Assembly: GCA_016281495.1 (NCBI GenBank) | Contig: JAEEIU010000049.1 | Span: 1 to 64,000, forward strand | Source of the DNA: Treponema sp. | GTDB taxonomy: Bacteria; Spirochaetota; Spirochaetia; Treponematales; Treponemataceae | DNA: 64,000 bases | Direction of reading: 5' to 3' | Part shown: in pieces, positions 18,429 to 30,200 of the stretch | Layout: each line of letters begins with the position of its first letter | How positions within the stretch are numbered: position 1 is the first letter of the stretch | Translations under genes and position numbers: made by a program | The notes under the pieces: model-generated | The model's input: only the letters and a program-made list of their open reading frames with translations | Database searches by the model: none | What the model was told of the DNA's origin: nothing

Positions 18429-21364
18429 TCGTGACCTCCCCATACTGAAATCGGGTGATCGCCGTCCATCTGCACATATACCAGGATATTTGCAGACAAC
18501 GCATTCTCATCTTCAAATCCCGAGCGGGATACAGTAAGTTTTGCAGGATTGGTAAGGTAACCGGTAGATTCTGTTTCACCTGCATCCGTATCCAGTGCAC
18601 GTCCCAGATTGACCGTTATATTCGGATGGAATGTTTTTGTCATTACATCCTTGACCTCATCTTTAGAGAACTCAATATCTGTACGACCTGGATTAAGCAC
18701 CAGGTTCTTATTGATTCCCGTATAACCTTCTAATTTAGGAAGATCAGCTATATTAATGTTTATATCCATTCTGTGATCTTCATCATTCATGAACAGTTTA
18801 TTCACCAGTTGATAGTTGATGCCCACACTCTTAATATAATCCATGTATTCATCATAATCAGTCTCAGATGAAATTTCGCTGCGTTTCAGAAGATCGCTGT
18901 ATTTTCCCTCCCCATCCGGCTCGTTATAGTGTTCGTCTGCAATCTCCATGATATTCAGAGATATTGGTGCTTTGAGTCCAAAGTCAAACGAAAGGATTGT
19001 AACCAAATCAACGCTCATATCCATTTCACTCTCGGAGCTTGAAAGTGAAGACTGATAGATGGTTTTATTCTCTGGGTTTTTAATGCCGATGTCATAATTC
19101 AGCTTAAATTCACTTGCATTAGCCAAAGTCAAAATGTCTTTCAGGTTGGCCTTAATGGTGGCGTCGTTATAGTAATGTGCAATGTTGTTTGAGTCTGATG
19201 CATTTGCAACAAGCAGTTCGCTCTTGTCACTTGGGAAAGGAAGATTATCATCAAAAAAGTTGATGTCTTTATCCGTACTAGGTGCTGAAGCCTGTGACGT
19301 ACTGTTTTCCATCATCAAATCCAGATATTTGGTTGTACCGTCTTTGTAAGATATGTACATCTTCCCTTCAAGACCATCTAGAAGATCCTTTAGCGCGCCT
19401 CCCTTGGCATACATGTAGAATGGAAAATCCTGTATCTCGATTTTCTGAATTTCATTTTCCATGTTGGGGAAATTCTTTATCAGCTCGGAAATATTTAATG
19501 GAAGGTCTATAGGATCTCCAAATCTGCCAAGACTAGTTAAATTCAGATTAACAGAATCCCAGTCACAGATAATTTCTGATAATTCAAATCCAATAGAATA
19601 TTCCTCGCCCAACTCGATATTTTTTAGGGTGAAATTTGTCAGATTTTGAATATCCGCACTCAAGTCGAGGTAATCCTTGTCATCCGGGAATTCAATGGTA
19701 CATGGTTTCTGAGTCCATTCTACGGTTGCTTCGTTTGAGTTTGATGGTATTGTTACCGTCTTGTCAAATCCAGTACTGCCGTTTTTGAGGATTTTCAAGT
19801 CAATGCTGATGTCATTTCCTGCCGGCAGGGTGTTGGTTACCGCGCATTTAAGGCCAAATCCCTTTCTTGGAGTTGTTGTTGTTGTTCCATCTGGATTTGT
19901 CTTGTATTCGGTAAAGCTTATGGAATTGACGTACTGTTTGATGTCATCAAGAGGAACAGCATCACTTCCGCTTGTTGGCAGGGAGAATCCTGTAATTCCA
20001 AGTCCTGAAAGATCAACTTTTGCTTCTTTAATCTTTTTCAGGTTATATCCAAAAGAAAAGATTATCTTTTGATTAGAATTTCCATCCTCACCAAAATAAA
20101 TTACCGCATTGTTTAATGAAAGAGATGGTTTTACAGAAACAGAAACCGTCCCACCTGTGTCAGTCTTAATCTTTGCAGAAGCTTTGTAAGTATCGTTAAT
20201 CAGATAACTACCGCTTGTGTTTGAAGATGTACAGATAATGGAAGAACTCTCAAGAGCCCCGCTTGTACCTGTTAATTTCAAGTCTCCGTCTTTGAAGAAA
20301 ATACGAGCTCCAGACCAACCAGACAGATTGTTTGATTGAGCCGTTATGGTTGCATTTTCAAATTCAACCTCTTTTATATACGGAATGTTGCTGGTTAGGG
20401 GAAGTTCAAGGGTCTGCTCCGAAAGCTCCAAACCATTGGTAGAATTAAGCCCCGTCACCTTTTTAATCTTGAGGTTTTGGTAAGATGCTGACGGCTGATA
20501 TTCATGATACTTGGAACTGTTTCCTTCAGTACCCTGTGCCTTAAATACAAACTTAAAGTCCTTTGGAAGTCCTTGAGCTACATCTAACAGAATGGTTAAA
20601 GTCGGATTTGTTATAATATCCTGCCATTCTCCATTATTGGCTTTGGTAATGCATTCTGTATCTGGATTTCCTGTTTCCATATTGAAGGTACTCGGTACAA
20701 GATAGGCCTTCATTTTAAGCTCATATCCACTTGTTACAGAATTGCTGTCTGTCCTATTCATTGTAATTTGAACAGAACCGGAACTGTAGTAAATGCGGCC
20801 AAAGGTTAGATCAGCAGTACCATTTGTTACATTTACCTGTGGCAGATCTTTAGGTTCAAAAGTCCATGGTCCTTCAGCAAGAGGTGCGCTTGATGGATAT
20901 TCAAATGGGGCATGATTAAAAAGCTGACTTGTTACATCATCAACATCTATCTCAAAGGATTCGGAATCAGACATTGGTTGTCCAGCAGTAAAGGGTTGGG
21001 GGGCACTTCCTATTCCGTTAAGATTGCCGAGTTTTTCCTTGAGATTCAAGCCTTCAAGAAATTCATTTGGATTAAACGGCAGGTCATTCAACTGTTTTGA
21101 AAAATGAATCAGATAACGCAGTACATCATCATTCCCATCTTTTGCGTAAGTATAAATTGAAGCATTTTCGCCCAGTGCATCCTGAACTGTTTGTCTGATC
21201 GTTTCTGGATCTAGCTTATATCTTGCAGTTCCCAGTGGAGCTTGAAATCGTGCATTTGTTTTTACAGAAACACTCTCTGGAATTTCCAGGTGTCCGCAGG
21301 ATGATGTGGAAAGGACCAACAATAAGGCAGCACCGATGCTGATAAACGAAAAATTTCTTTTCAT
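18425..21364 (-). CDS. Large lipoprotein of unknown function
   Basis: 979 residues. The signal IGAALLLVLSTSSC places the lipidated Cys at about residue 23. The rest is Ser/Thr/Asn-rich and beta-strand-rich with no motif I recognise. A recurrent pattern of hydrophobic strands followed by Asn-Gly turns suggests stacked beta-sandwich or adhesin-like modules. GGAGGCC precedes the ATG. It is the first gene of a two-gene operon with the barrel protein, which suggests a surface-exposed partner. Confidence 0.7.
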   Translation of the reverse strand: MKRNFSFISIGAALLLVLSTSSCGHLEIPESVSVKTNARFQAPLGTARYKLDPETIRQTVQDALGENASIYTYAKDGNDDVLRYLIHFSKQLNDLPFNPNEFLEGLNLKEKLGNLNGIGSAPQPFTAGQPMSDSESFEIDVDDVTSQLFNHAPFEYPSSAPLAEGPWTFEPKDLPQVNVTNGTADLTFGRIYYSSGSVQITMNRTDSNSVTSGYELKMKAYLVPSTFNMETGNPDTECITKANNGEWQDIITNPTLTILLDVAQGLPKDFKFVFKAQGTEGNSSKYHEYQPSASYQNLKIKKVTGLNSTNGLELSEQTLELPLTSNIPYIKEVEFENATITAQSNNLSGWSGARIFFKDGDLKLTGTSGALESSSIICTSSNTSGSYLINDTYKASAKIKTDTGGTVSVSVKPSLSLNNAVIYFGEDGNSNQKIIFSFGYNLKKIKEAKVDLSGLGITGFSLPTSGSDAVPLDDIKQYVNSISFTEYKTNPDGTTTTTPRKGFGLKCAVTNTLPAGNDISIDLKILKNGSTGFDKTVTIPSNSNEATVEWTQKPCTIEFPDDKDYLDLSADIQNLTNFTLKNIELGEEYSIGFELSEIICDWDSVNLNLTSLGRFGDPIDLPLNISELIKNFPNMENEIQKIEIQDFPFYMYAKGGALKDLLDGLEGKMYISYKDGTTKYLDLMMENSTSQASAPSTDKDINFFDDNLPFPSDKSELLVANASDSNNIAHYYNDATIKANLKDILTLANASEFKLNYDIGIKNPENKTIYQSSLSSSESEMDMSVDLVTILSFDFGLKAPISLNIMEIADEHYNEPDGEGKYSDLLKRSEISSETDYDEYMDYIKSVGINYQLVNKLFMNDEDHRMDININIADLPKLEGYTGINKNLVLNPGRTDIEFSKDEVKDVMTKTFHPNITVNLGRALDTDAGETESTGYLTNPAKLTVSRSGFEDENALSANILVYVQMDGDHPISVWGGHE

Positions 21365-21400
21365 AACGGCCTCCTATAATAAAGACATTCTCCCACCTAT

Positions 21401-21429
21401 ATTATAACACATTTTTTAATAAATACAAA
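21401..21429 (-). promoter_or_regulatory. Promoter of the lipoprotein/barrel operon
   Basis: TATAAT lies at 21406-21401 on the minus strand, with TTGTAT/TTTGTA 16-17 bases upstream. It sits directly behind the tex terminator. Confidence 0.55.
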
Positions 21430-21493
21430 AAAAATCTCCATTATTTCTATTAAATTCGGCATTTTTGCCCATTTTAATAAAACAATGGAGATT
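21424..21493 (-). terminator. Long hairpin terminator downstream of tex
   Basis: On the minus strand AATCTCCATT (21493-21484) pairs with AATGGAGATT (21442-21433). Inner pairing is TATTAAA/TTTTAATA around a GGC/GCC tip, and a run of eight T follows. The 21494-21637 stretch adds a palindromic repeat. Confidence 0.75.
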
Positions 21494-21527
21494 ATAAAGG
21501 TTACGTATTGCCATATAAGCATTTATA

Positions 21528-21600
21528 GATTGCCGGATCGAGTCCGGCAATGACACTGATCGAGTCCAGCAATGACACTGGGCATGTCCGGCAATGACAC
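21528..21600. repeat. Dispersed palindrome with partial tandem copies
   Basis: A perfect unit GATTGCCGGATCGAGTCC, then GGCAATGAC is at 21528-21554. Two half copies (gatcgagtccagcaatgacac, gggcatgtccggcaatgacac) follow. The preceding sequence (aagcatttataga) is the same as before the unit at 63550. Confidence 0.7.
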
Positions 21601-21637
21601 CTCATACTTTTGGGACTGCCCAATGACATATTCCAAA

Positions 21638-24016
21638 TTATCGGCGGTTCTTCAGAAGCTCGGCAAAAGGATTGTACCTCATTCCGTCGTCACTTCCAAA
21701 ATTCTGCCTTTCACGCCTCTGTCCGTTGTTCCTGTCGGGACGGTTGCGGTCGCCGGATGGGCCTGAGCCTTTTTTGACCACAACGACACGCTTTTTTCCA
21801 CTTGAAGGAGCAGAACCGCTTCCTGTTGGGGATGCAAGCCTGTTTGCGGCGTCACTCTTTAACGAAAGGCTGATTCTGCGGCGGTCTGTGTCCAATCCGA
21901 TGATGGTAAATTCCTTGATGTCGCCTACTTTTACAACTTCCATGGGGTCGGAAACAAAGTCATCGCTCAGTTCGCTTACGTGGATAAGGCCGGTTTCGTG
22001 CAAGCCGATGTCCACAAAGGCACCAAAGTCAACAACATTGCGGATTTTTCCGGTAACTTTCATGCCGATTTTAAGGTCCTCAAAATTCATGACTCCCTTC
22101 TGCATGATTGGAGCCGGATATCCGTCGCGCGGGTCACGGTTGGGCTTTGCAAGTTCTTCTATTATATCGTTGATTGTTGTCTCACCGATACCGTATTTTT
22201 CTTCAAGAGTCTTCTTGAGTGCAGCGGTAATCTTTTCGCTTTTTTGTACCAGAGGCAAAACTTCGCCTGCTACCTGATAGTTTTCCGGGTGAACCCATGT
22301 ATTGTCCAGCGGATTGGAGCTTTCGGGAATCTTGAGGAAGCCCGCACACTGTTCAAATGCCTTTGGTCCAAGTCCTGAAACTTTCTTGAGGTCTTCGCGG
22401 CTGGTGATTTTTCCGTTTGCATCGCGGTATGCCACGATTTTCTTTGCCAGAGAGCTGTTGATTCCAGAGACATACTTGAGCAGGGAGGCGCTTGCCGTAT
22501 TCAGGTTAACGCCAACCTGGTTTACTACGGAGCCAACAACTTCATCCAGGGTATCGGAAAGCTTTTTCTGGTTTACGTCGTGCTGGTAGAGTCCTACACC
22601 GATAGCCTTGGGGTCGATCTTTACAAGTTCTGCCAGAGGGTCCTGAAGACGACGGCCCATGCTGATAGCCCCTCGAATCGTCAGGTCAAGATCTGGGAAT
22701 TCTTCACGTGCGATGTCGCTTGCGGAATAAACCGAGGCACCAGATTCATCTACAACTGTATAGCTAACGTCGGGATAGTTTTCGCTTATGACCTTGCTTA
22801 CGATGGCCTGAACTTCCTGACTTCCAGTACCGTTACCCACAGCCACAATCTGAATGTTGTATTTCTTGATTGCTTCTTTTACTGCATTGTATGAGGCATC
22901 CGGGGCCGTTACCTGCTTGATGAGGAAATATCCCAGGTACTTTCCAGTTTCGTCCAGGGCGGCGCATTTTGTTCCTGTGCGGATACCAGGGTCAACTCCA
23001 AGAACACGGCTTCCCTTGATCGGCTGGGTCATAAGGAGGTTGCGCAGGTTTTCGCTGAATACTCCGATTCCATGCTCATCCGCCTCGTCAAATTCATCAC
23101 TGCGGATTTCACGCAAAACGGCAGGGCTCAAAAGGCGGACCACACCGTCTTCGATTGCATCCTTGTGATATTTGTTGTTTATCTTCTGTTTTTTGCACAG
23201 TTCTTCAACTGCGGCATCGACATTTACGTCCAGGGTAACTTCCAGGGCACCTTCACGTTCTGCACGGTTGATTGCAAGAATGCGGTGCGGCTTTATCTGA
23301 TTGAGCGGCTCTGAATAATCCCAGTACATTTTGTATGTGGAAGTCTTTTCCGCCGTCTCTGCATCCTGACCGTCGGGCACGATTCCCTTGGTGATGATGT
23401 TTCCCGTCGCCATGTAAAGGTCATGTATGTCCGTGCGGTTTTCCGTATTCTGTGACACACGTTCTGCAATTATGTCCTGGGCACCCTTGAGGGCATCTTC
23501 GGCAGTTTCCACGTTAAGGGCGGGGTCTTCGTTGTCCGTCTTTATGAATTCGGCGGCCTTGGCTTCAATTGCCTTGTCGTCAAATTCCAGCATGGCATCG
23601 GCAAGAGGTTCAAGTCCCTTTTCAATTGCCACCATACCGCGGGTCTTCTTCTTTTTCTTGAACGGAGCCCACAGATCTTCAAGTTCGGTCATGGTCTTGG
23701 CGTTCATCACGGCATTGTACAGGCTTTCGGTAAGCTTATCCTGACCAAAAATACCGCGGACGATTTCCAGACGACGGTCTTCAAGGTTTTTATATGAGGT
23801 GAAGAGGTGGTCACAATCGCGGACCTGTACTTCATCCAAAGAACCGTGCTTTTCCTTGCGGTAACGGGCTATAAACGGAATGGTACAGCCTTCCTGCACC
23901 AAACTGATGACTGCGCTGACCTGAGATACCGTAATGCTAAGCTCGCCAGCGATTTTCTTCATGATTTCGACTTCATTAACTGTCAATCCGTCGATTTGTT
24001 CTTTTGTAAATTCCAT
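21638..24016 (-). CDS. tex: Tex family RNA-binding transcription accessory protein
   Basis: 792 residues. The order is a Tex N-terminal helical domain (IPFIARYRKEKHGSLDEVQ), a YqgF-like RNase H fold (VLGVDPGIRTGTKCAALD, about 325-450), helix-hairpin-helix repeats (VGVNLNTASASLLKYVSGI), and an S1 RNA-binding domain (MKVTGKIRNVVDFGAFVDIG, about 655-725). A basic, Arg/Gly/Asn-rich tail follows that is longer than in many Tex proteins and is probably disordered. Tex affects transcription and RNA processing in many bacteria. The upstream region gives a TAAAAT about nine bases before the ATG, so the leader is very short or absent. Confidence 0.93.
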   Translation of the reverse strand: MEFTKEQIDGLTVNEVEIMKKIAGELSITVSQVSAVISLVQEGCTIPFIARYRKEKHGSLDEVQVRDCDHLFTSYKNLEDRRLEIVRGIFGQDKLTESLYNAVMNAKTMTELEDLWAPFKKKKKTRGMVAIEKGLEPLADAMLEFDDKAIEAKAAEFIKTDNEDPALNVETAEDALKGAQDIIAERVSQNTENRTDIHDLYMATGNIITKGIVPDGQDAETAEKTSTYKMYWDYSEPLNQIKPHRILAINRAEREGALEVTLDVNVDAAVEELCKKQKINNKYHKDAIEDGVVRLLSPAVLREIRSDEFDEADEHGIGVFSENLRNLLMTQPIKGSRVLGVDPGIRTGTKCAALDETGKYLGYFLIKQVTAPDASYNAVKEAIKKYNIQIVAVGNGTGSQEVQAIVSKVISENYPDVSYTVVDESGASVYSASDIAREEFPDLDLTIRGAISMGRRLQDPLAELVKIDPKAIGVGLYQHDVNQKKLSDTLDEVVGSVVNQVGVNLNTASASLLKYVSGINSSLAKKIVAYRDANGKITSREDLKKVSGLGPKAFEQCAGFLKIPESSNPLDNTWVHPENYQVAGEVLPLVQKSEKITAALKKTLEEKYGIGETTINDIIEELAKPNRDPRDGYPAPIMQKGVMNFEDLKIGMKVTGKIRNVVDFGAFVDIGLHETGLIHVSELSDDFVSDPMEVVKVGDIKEFTIIGLDTDRRRISLSLKSDAANRLASPTGSGSAPSSGKKRVVVVKKGSGPSGDRNRPDRNNGQRRERQNFGSDDGMRYNPFAELLKNRR

Positions 24017-24144
24017 AGGACTGGTATTTTAACGGTTTTTGCATTTTCGGTAAAGAGGGGGAATTGAGCATTTCTTTTGCCCTAATAAATGGAGAAAATA
24101 GAGGTTCTTGCTTGTTTTTTGCCGATAATGTACTATACTATAGC

Positions 24145-24178
24145 TTAGGAGCCGGCATTTCCTTCGGCCTAAGGTTAA
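24145..24178 (+). other. 5' leader hairpin of the beta-helix lipoprotein gene
   Basis: CTTAG...CTAAG and GCCG...CGGC form a stem with a small bulge in the leader of the 24230 gene. A promoter probably lies just before it (TATACT/TACTAT near 24131-24138). The role is unknown. Confidence 0.35.
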
Positions 24179-24229
24179 ATCAGAGCAGTAGCTTGTAGAT
24201 TATTGATTACTTACGTATAGGGATTGCTT

Positions 24230-27200
24230 ATGAACTTTAGAAGAACCCATTCACTTTTCATTTCTGTTTTTTCTCTTTTTGTGGCGCTAGTTTTGACATC
24301 CTGTGAATTCTGGCAGCAGCCTATACGCGGGTATTTTGAAGAATGGACCGAAGAGTGTTCCATTGCAAAGTATGAGCTGGTCGGAATTGAATCCTATACC
24401 GACAAAGACGGAAACCTATGCATAGCCAGCGACCATGATGCCCCAGTAAAGCTTTATCTGATAAATCCTTATCATTATAATTTTAATGGAGAATATACAT
24501 TACACATAACCAAGTCTCAATCATTTACTCCCAACATAACTCCTGATCCAAACGACACGACCGTACTTCATTTTACTTATTTACAATCTGATCTTGAAAG
24601 TAAAGAAGGAGGAGAGGAAATAGGTGGAACATTAACTATGCACCACCCTGTCAATCCTACTTTAAAAGAGTTTACATTCAGCTTAAAGTGCAACTCCAGG
24701 CCGCCGGAAGTAGTAAATCCAGCGATAATGTTACAGGAATATCCAGCTGCTTCAAATAATAAGTATTATGTACTTGCGTTTGAACTGCCTACTACTGACA
24801 GTACCGGTGGAATCCACAAGGACATTGAATCCATTACTATAGATGGAACGACTTATCCGATAACAATAGATGCTTCTGGAAACATGACTTTTGAAGATGA
24901 TAAGTTTAATGGCAGCACCCCAAATCCTTCCCTTGAGCTTTTAAACAAGAGATTTACACATTCTCCAAATGCCATGTACTTTTATTCAGGTATTCTCGCT
25001 CCCACTTCCGACGATGAAAAGAGGGCCAAAACTTTTACCATTGGCTATACCGACAAGGCGGGGCTTAAAACTACAAAGACGGTTGAGGCAAAACTTCCTG
25101 CCATCGCTGCTCCCACTGTAGAGGATAATGACGGCAACTGTCTGACAGATGACGGAACGGTCAACACGCTTCACATAAATTACGATCCTGACAATGTTGC
25201 ATATACCACAATAACGCTGACCCTCCCTGATGTGGATGACATTGGTGAGACTTATGAGGGTGGTGCAATCAATTGCAAACTGTATGGCACCAATGGAAAT
25301 GAAATAACAATAGCAACTGGTGAAAGTGATGATCCAACTGCCAGTTCAAGTACAGGTTCAGATGGCACAGTTACATTAAAAATACATAAAGAGGGCGACT
25401 ATACGCTACAAACATTTACAAAAGCCTCTGGTCACAGCAATTCCGCTACCAAGACATACAAACTAAAGCTTGCATACGCAGATTTGGATATACCGGTGGT
25501 AACGAAAAATACCGATCCGCTTTCGACTTCGATAAACAACTACATCGAACTTGACCCTGATAAAAATTATTCTACGGTAACGATTAGTGCCCCAAGTACG
25601 GCTTCGTTTGGCCTTTCCGTTTCCGGTGTAAGTATTGAATACAAGCTTTACCAAGGCATGACTGAAACAGATACTCCAGCTTATTCAAGCACAGGGCCAA
25701 TCAATCTGACAAACATGACCCTAGGCCAATGGACTCTTGTTGTAACGGCAACAAAAACCGGCTATCATTCATCTACAGCCACATACCACATAAGGCCATA
25801 CGCCAGCGACCTTTATGTAAAGAGTTCCAGTGCATCTGGAAATCAAGGTAGCGACACAGAGGGTGACGGATCACTGACAAAACCTTATGCAACGATAGAA
25901 CGCTGTATACAGGAAATCCAAGTTATCAATAAATCCACTGCGAACTATACAATTCACATAATCGAAACTCTAACTGGAGCACAAACCATCGATGGTGGAT
26001 ATTTGAATGACAAAGCAGCCAAACTTACAATAAAGGGCGAGAGTACAGGAATTCTGTATGGAAATTCAAGTGCAGTTCCTCTTTCCATTACGACAACCGT
26101 TCCCGTATTCATAACAGACCTCAAGATCACAGGTGGAAACGGAGATTATGGTGGCGGTCTGTATTGTAAGGCTGATGTAACATTGCAGAATGGTGTTGAG
26201 ATTAGCGAAAACAATGCAACATACTCCGGTGGCGGAATCTATCTCAAGACCGGCTCATTGACTATAGAAAATGGAGTTACCATAAGCGGAAACTCTGCAA
26301 CATACGGTGGTGGAATCTATATCAATTCCAACAATGGTTGTAACGTCACGATAAATGGCGGAGAGATAAAGGGCAACAATGCAACAGACGGTGGTGCAAT
26401 CTACAATTTGGCCAGCCTCACGATAAAAGGCGGCACAATAAGCAGCAACAGCGCAGTAACATCTGGTGGCGGAATATACAATGCGGAAACCTTGACCATG
26501 ACCAGCGGAACAATCGGCGGAAGCGGGGAGTCAGACCTTAATACCGTTACAGGAACATCTGGAAAGGGCGGTGCCGTCTACCAGAACGGAACGTTCAACA
26601 TATCGGGTGATGCAAACCTTTATTTTTCGGGCAACACCGAGAAGACGAATGACGTTTATCTTGAGACATATACGGAAAGCGGAACAACGATACTTAGGAA
26701 AGTAAACGTTGCTTCATCCTTAAGCAATAGTACGGTAGCAACACTTACACCGGGCAGGTGGAAGCGCGGAGACAAAGTAATCTCTGGTGCTGCGGATGCC
26801 AACATAACGGGCAGCTATACTAAGTTTAAGGTGAGCGACGCGGAATGGACCGTAGGAAAATATGTAAGCGGAACGGCTACGGCAGACATGGCTGCAAGAA
26901 TTGGTGCGGATCTCTGGGTTGCAGGGACAAGTCTTTCTTCTGATGTAGGAAGCAGTGTAACAGGCGGCAAGTCTCCGTCTAACTCAAACCGTGGAACAAA
27001 AAAACAGCCTTATGCAGATATTGCCACCGCAGTCAACGAGTGCTGGGATACGACACAGAACGTAGAATTTATAATCAATGTTGACGGAACAGTAACGGGA
27101 GCGCAGACAATTGGGAACGGCAGCACAATTAACGCAAAATCGCTTACAATAACAGGCTACAAAACCTCAGGAGACAGCCGTGCAACGTTGAATGCTGGTG

Positions 27201-30200
27201 CGACAAGTACTGCCAAAAAGACAGCACTTACAATTAACACAGGAGCAAAGACATTCCCGATTACTATAACGAATCTTATTATTAAAAAGGGCATCAATAC
27301 AAACGGTGGTGGAATTTATTTAACAAAAGGTACTCTAAAGCTTGGAAACGGCGTAAAGGTTGAACAGAATGAGGCAACAAGTAGCGGCGGCGGAGTATAT
27401 GTTGACTCTAACGGTATTCTTTTAATGTACGGAAGTGCCATGGTCGGCGAGGGAACAGAATCTTACCCAAGCACTTCAAACCCGCAGGGAAACAAGGCTG
27501 CTTTTGGAGGAGCTGGCATCTACAATAATCAGGGAATTGTCGCACTGGGATACACGGCCTATACTAGCGAAAGCTCAAATACAAAGGCAACGGGAGATGA
27601 CGCCTTTACAGGTGGAGTGTGCAGGAATCTTTCCACTACAACAGAAAGCGGCAATACAAACTCAGGCGGGGCTGGAATTTACAATTATAAAGGAACGGTA
27701 AGTGTTAACGGCGGACGAATTTCCTTTAACGACTGTGCTTCAAAAGGCGGGGCCATAAGAAACGGTAATGGTGGTACAGAAAAGGTTTATATTCATGCCG
27801 GAACAATCAAATACAATAAGGCGGCAAAAGGCGGTGCAATATATGTCCAGAGCGGTTCAACAGTTGAACTCAAAGGCGGTCTTTTAACTTCTAACAGCGC
27901 TACAACAAACGGTGGTGCCGTCTACCAGGACGGAACATTTAAGGTAAGTGGAAACGCTTATATTACACCGGGCAGTGCACAACTTGATAACGACGTTTAT
28001 CTTGCTTCAACAAGTAAGTATATTGAAGTTACAGATACCCTTACTCCAAAATCAGACGGTACGTCAAGCGGAACGGCAGTTTCTTATACAGCGGCAATTA
28101 CTCCGTCTGAATGGACCCGAGGAACCCAAGTCTTAACAGGCACTTATGCAAGTGACAATTATGGCAAGTTTAAGGGAAGTGAAAGTGACTGGCTTACCAT
28201 AAAAGATACAAACGATTCAAACAAGGTAAAGCTGTACACAAGCTATAACATCTATGTTGCAGGCTCTGAAAATCGTGCAACGGGCATCGGTGAGCCAAAG
28301 ACAAAAGCAAACGGAGGCCTTGGAACAAAAGCTAAGCCTTACGCTTCTATTGATGAGGCTGTAGCCCAGTGTTGGGATACTGCCAGTACAAAAACAAAGA
28401 CATTCACCATTTATGTTTCGGGTGTCATAAAGGACGCTAAACAGACGATTTCAGCAAGCATAACAAATGCAAAGGAAATTTTGCTTCAAGGTTATGGAAC
28501 TTACCACAGCATCAACAGGAACCTTTCATCTGTCAACACCAATAGCGGTAGCGCGCTTTCTATAGGAACGGCTGTTCCTGTAAAAATAACTAACATGACC
28601 ATAACAGGAGGCTATGCCTCTAGCGGAGGCGGAATTTACATTGGTGGTAACGGACAGGTTTATCTTGGTGACGGAGTTGTCATAACGGGCAATAAGACAA
28701 CATCTAATGGTGGCGGCGTTGCAGTTGCCGAAGGTGCCAAGCTCTTTTTGTACGGTACTGCAAGAATCGGAGGAAGTGGAACAAGTCTTGCAACAGATTC
28801 AACCGGTAACTATACAGAAGGATATGGGGCTGGAATTCACAGTCAGGGCAGCGTATATCTTGGATACAGTGCTTGCAATTCTTCTACTGGAGTACCTACA
28901 ACAGAAACATCTCTTTCTGGTGGAGTAACTCAAAACTATGCAGCAGCAACATCAAGTGGTGGCGCTGGCGGAATTTATGTTGGTCAGGGTAAAAAACTGT
29001 ATATGAAAAGCGGAAACATAAGCTACAATTATTCAGGAAAAAAAGGTGGCGGTGTTTTCCTTGATAATTCGGGAGCGACCATGACCATGGCAGGCGGAAC
29101 CATAGCAGGCAACAAGGCGACAACAGACGGCGGCGGAGTATATATTTTCGGAACCTCAAGCACAGGTTATCTTGTCATGACCGGAGGTACTATAGGCAAC
29201 AGTTCTGCATCAAACCCTGCAGAAAACACAAGCGGAAAGTATTCAAACTATGCAGCTTCTGGTGGCGGTATTTATGCCGATGCAAAGACAAGCGTAAGCA
29301 TAACGGGCGGTAGTGTAAACTACAATTATGCAACTTATGGCGGGGGGCTTTACTGGCAAGGGGATAGCCTTACAGTCAATTCAAATTCTTTACATATTTC
29401 GTATAACGGGGCAATCGCAGGGGGAGGTATTTACTTTAATTCAAACGGAACTTTGACTCAAGCGCAAATGAACAAAAATCAAGCGATGACTGGCGGGGGT
29501 ATTTTAATAAATAATTCTAAAAAGGTAACTGTAAATGGCGCACTTAAGATACAGAACTGTAAGGCAGACGGTGGTTCTGGAAGTGCTTACGGCGGTGGTA
29601 TCTATAACAGTCCTAATGCAGAACTTACTGTTTCTGGCAGTATGACATTATCAAGTAATTCTGCTGTAACAAGCGGATCGTCATCTTATGCCCAGGGTGG
29701 CGGTATTTATAACGAAGGAACTGTTACATGGAGTGCAGGAACTGTTAGCTCAAACACTTGCTCTAACGTTACAAATGGAAATGGTGGGGCCGTTTACCAG
29801 AAGGGAACGTTCACGATAAAAGGAGGAACCTTTACTCAGGGAACAGCTTTAAGAAACAACGACATATATCTTCCAAACAGCAAATTTGTGACAGTTTCTT
29901 CATATAGCAATACTAGCGGTAATCCGACATTCTCTTTTCCGGACAGTAACTATAAAATAGGAACTCTGGTCATAAAGAAAGACTCTAACTGGACTGAAGC
30001 AGACGGTGATTCTTTTGGAAACTTTATTCTGTATAGGGCAAAAATCATTAAAAGAGGACTTTATTCTGGTGTAACCAAATACAGTTCCGGCTCAGAAATT
30101 CAGGGAGTCCTTGCACTTGATACGTCAGCGACTGGCCTTTCATATAGTGATATTTCAACTTATGTTCAGGGAAAGACTTGGACACAGCAGACTTCCTTTA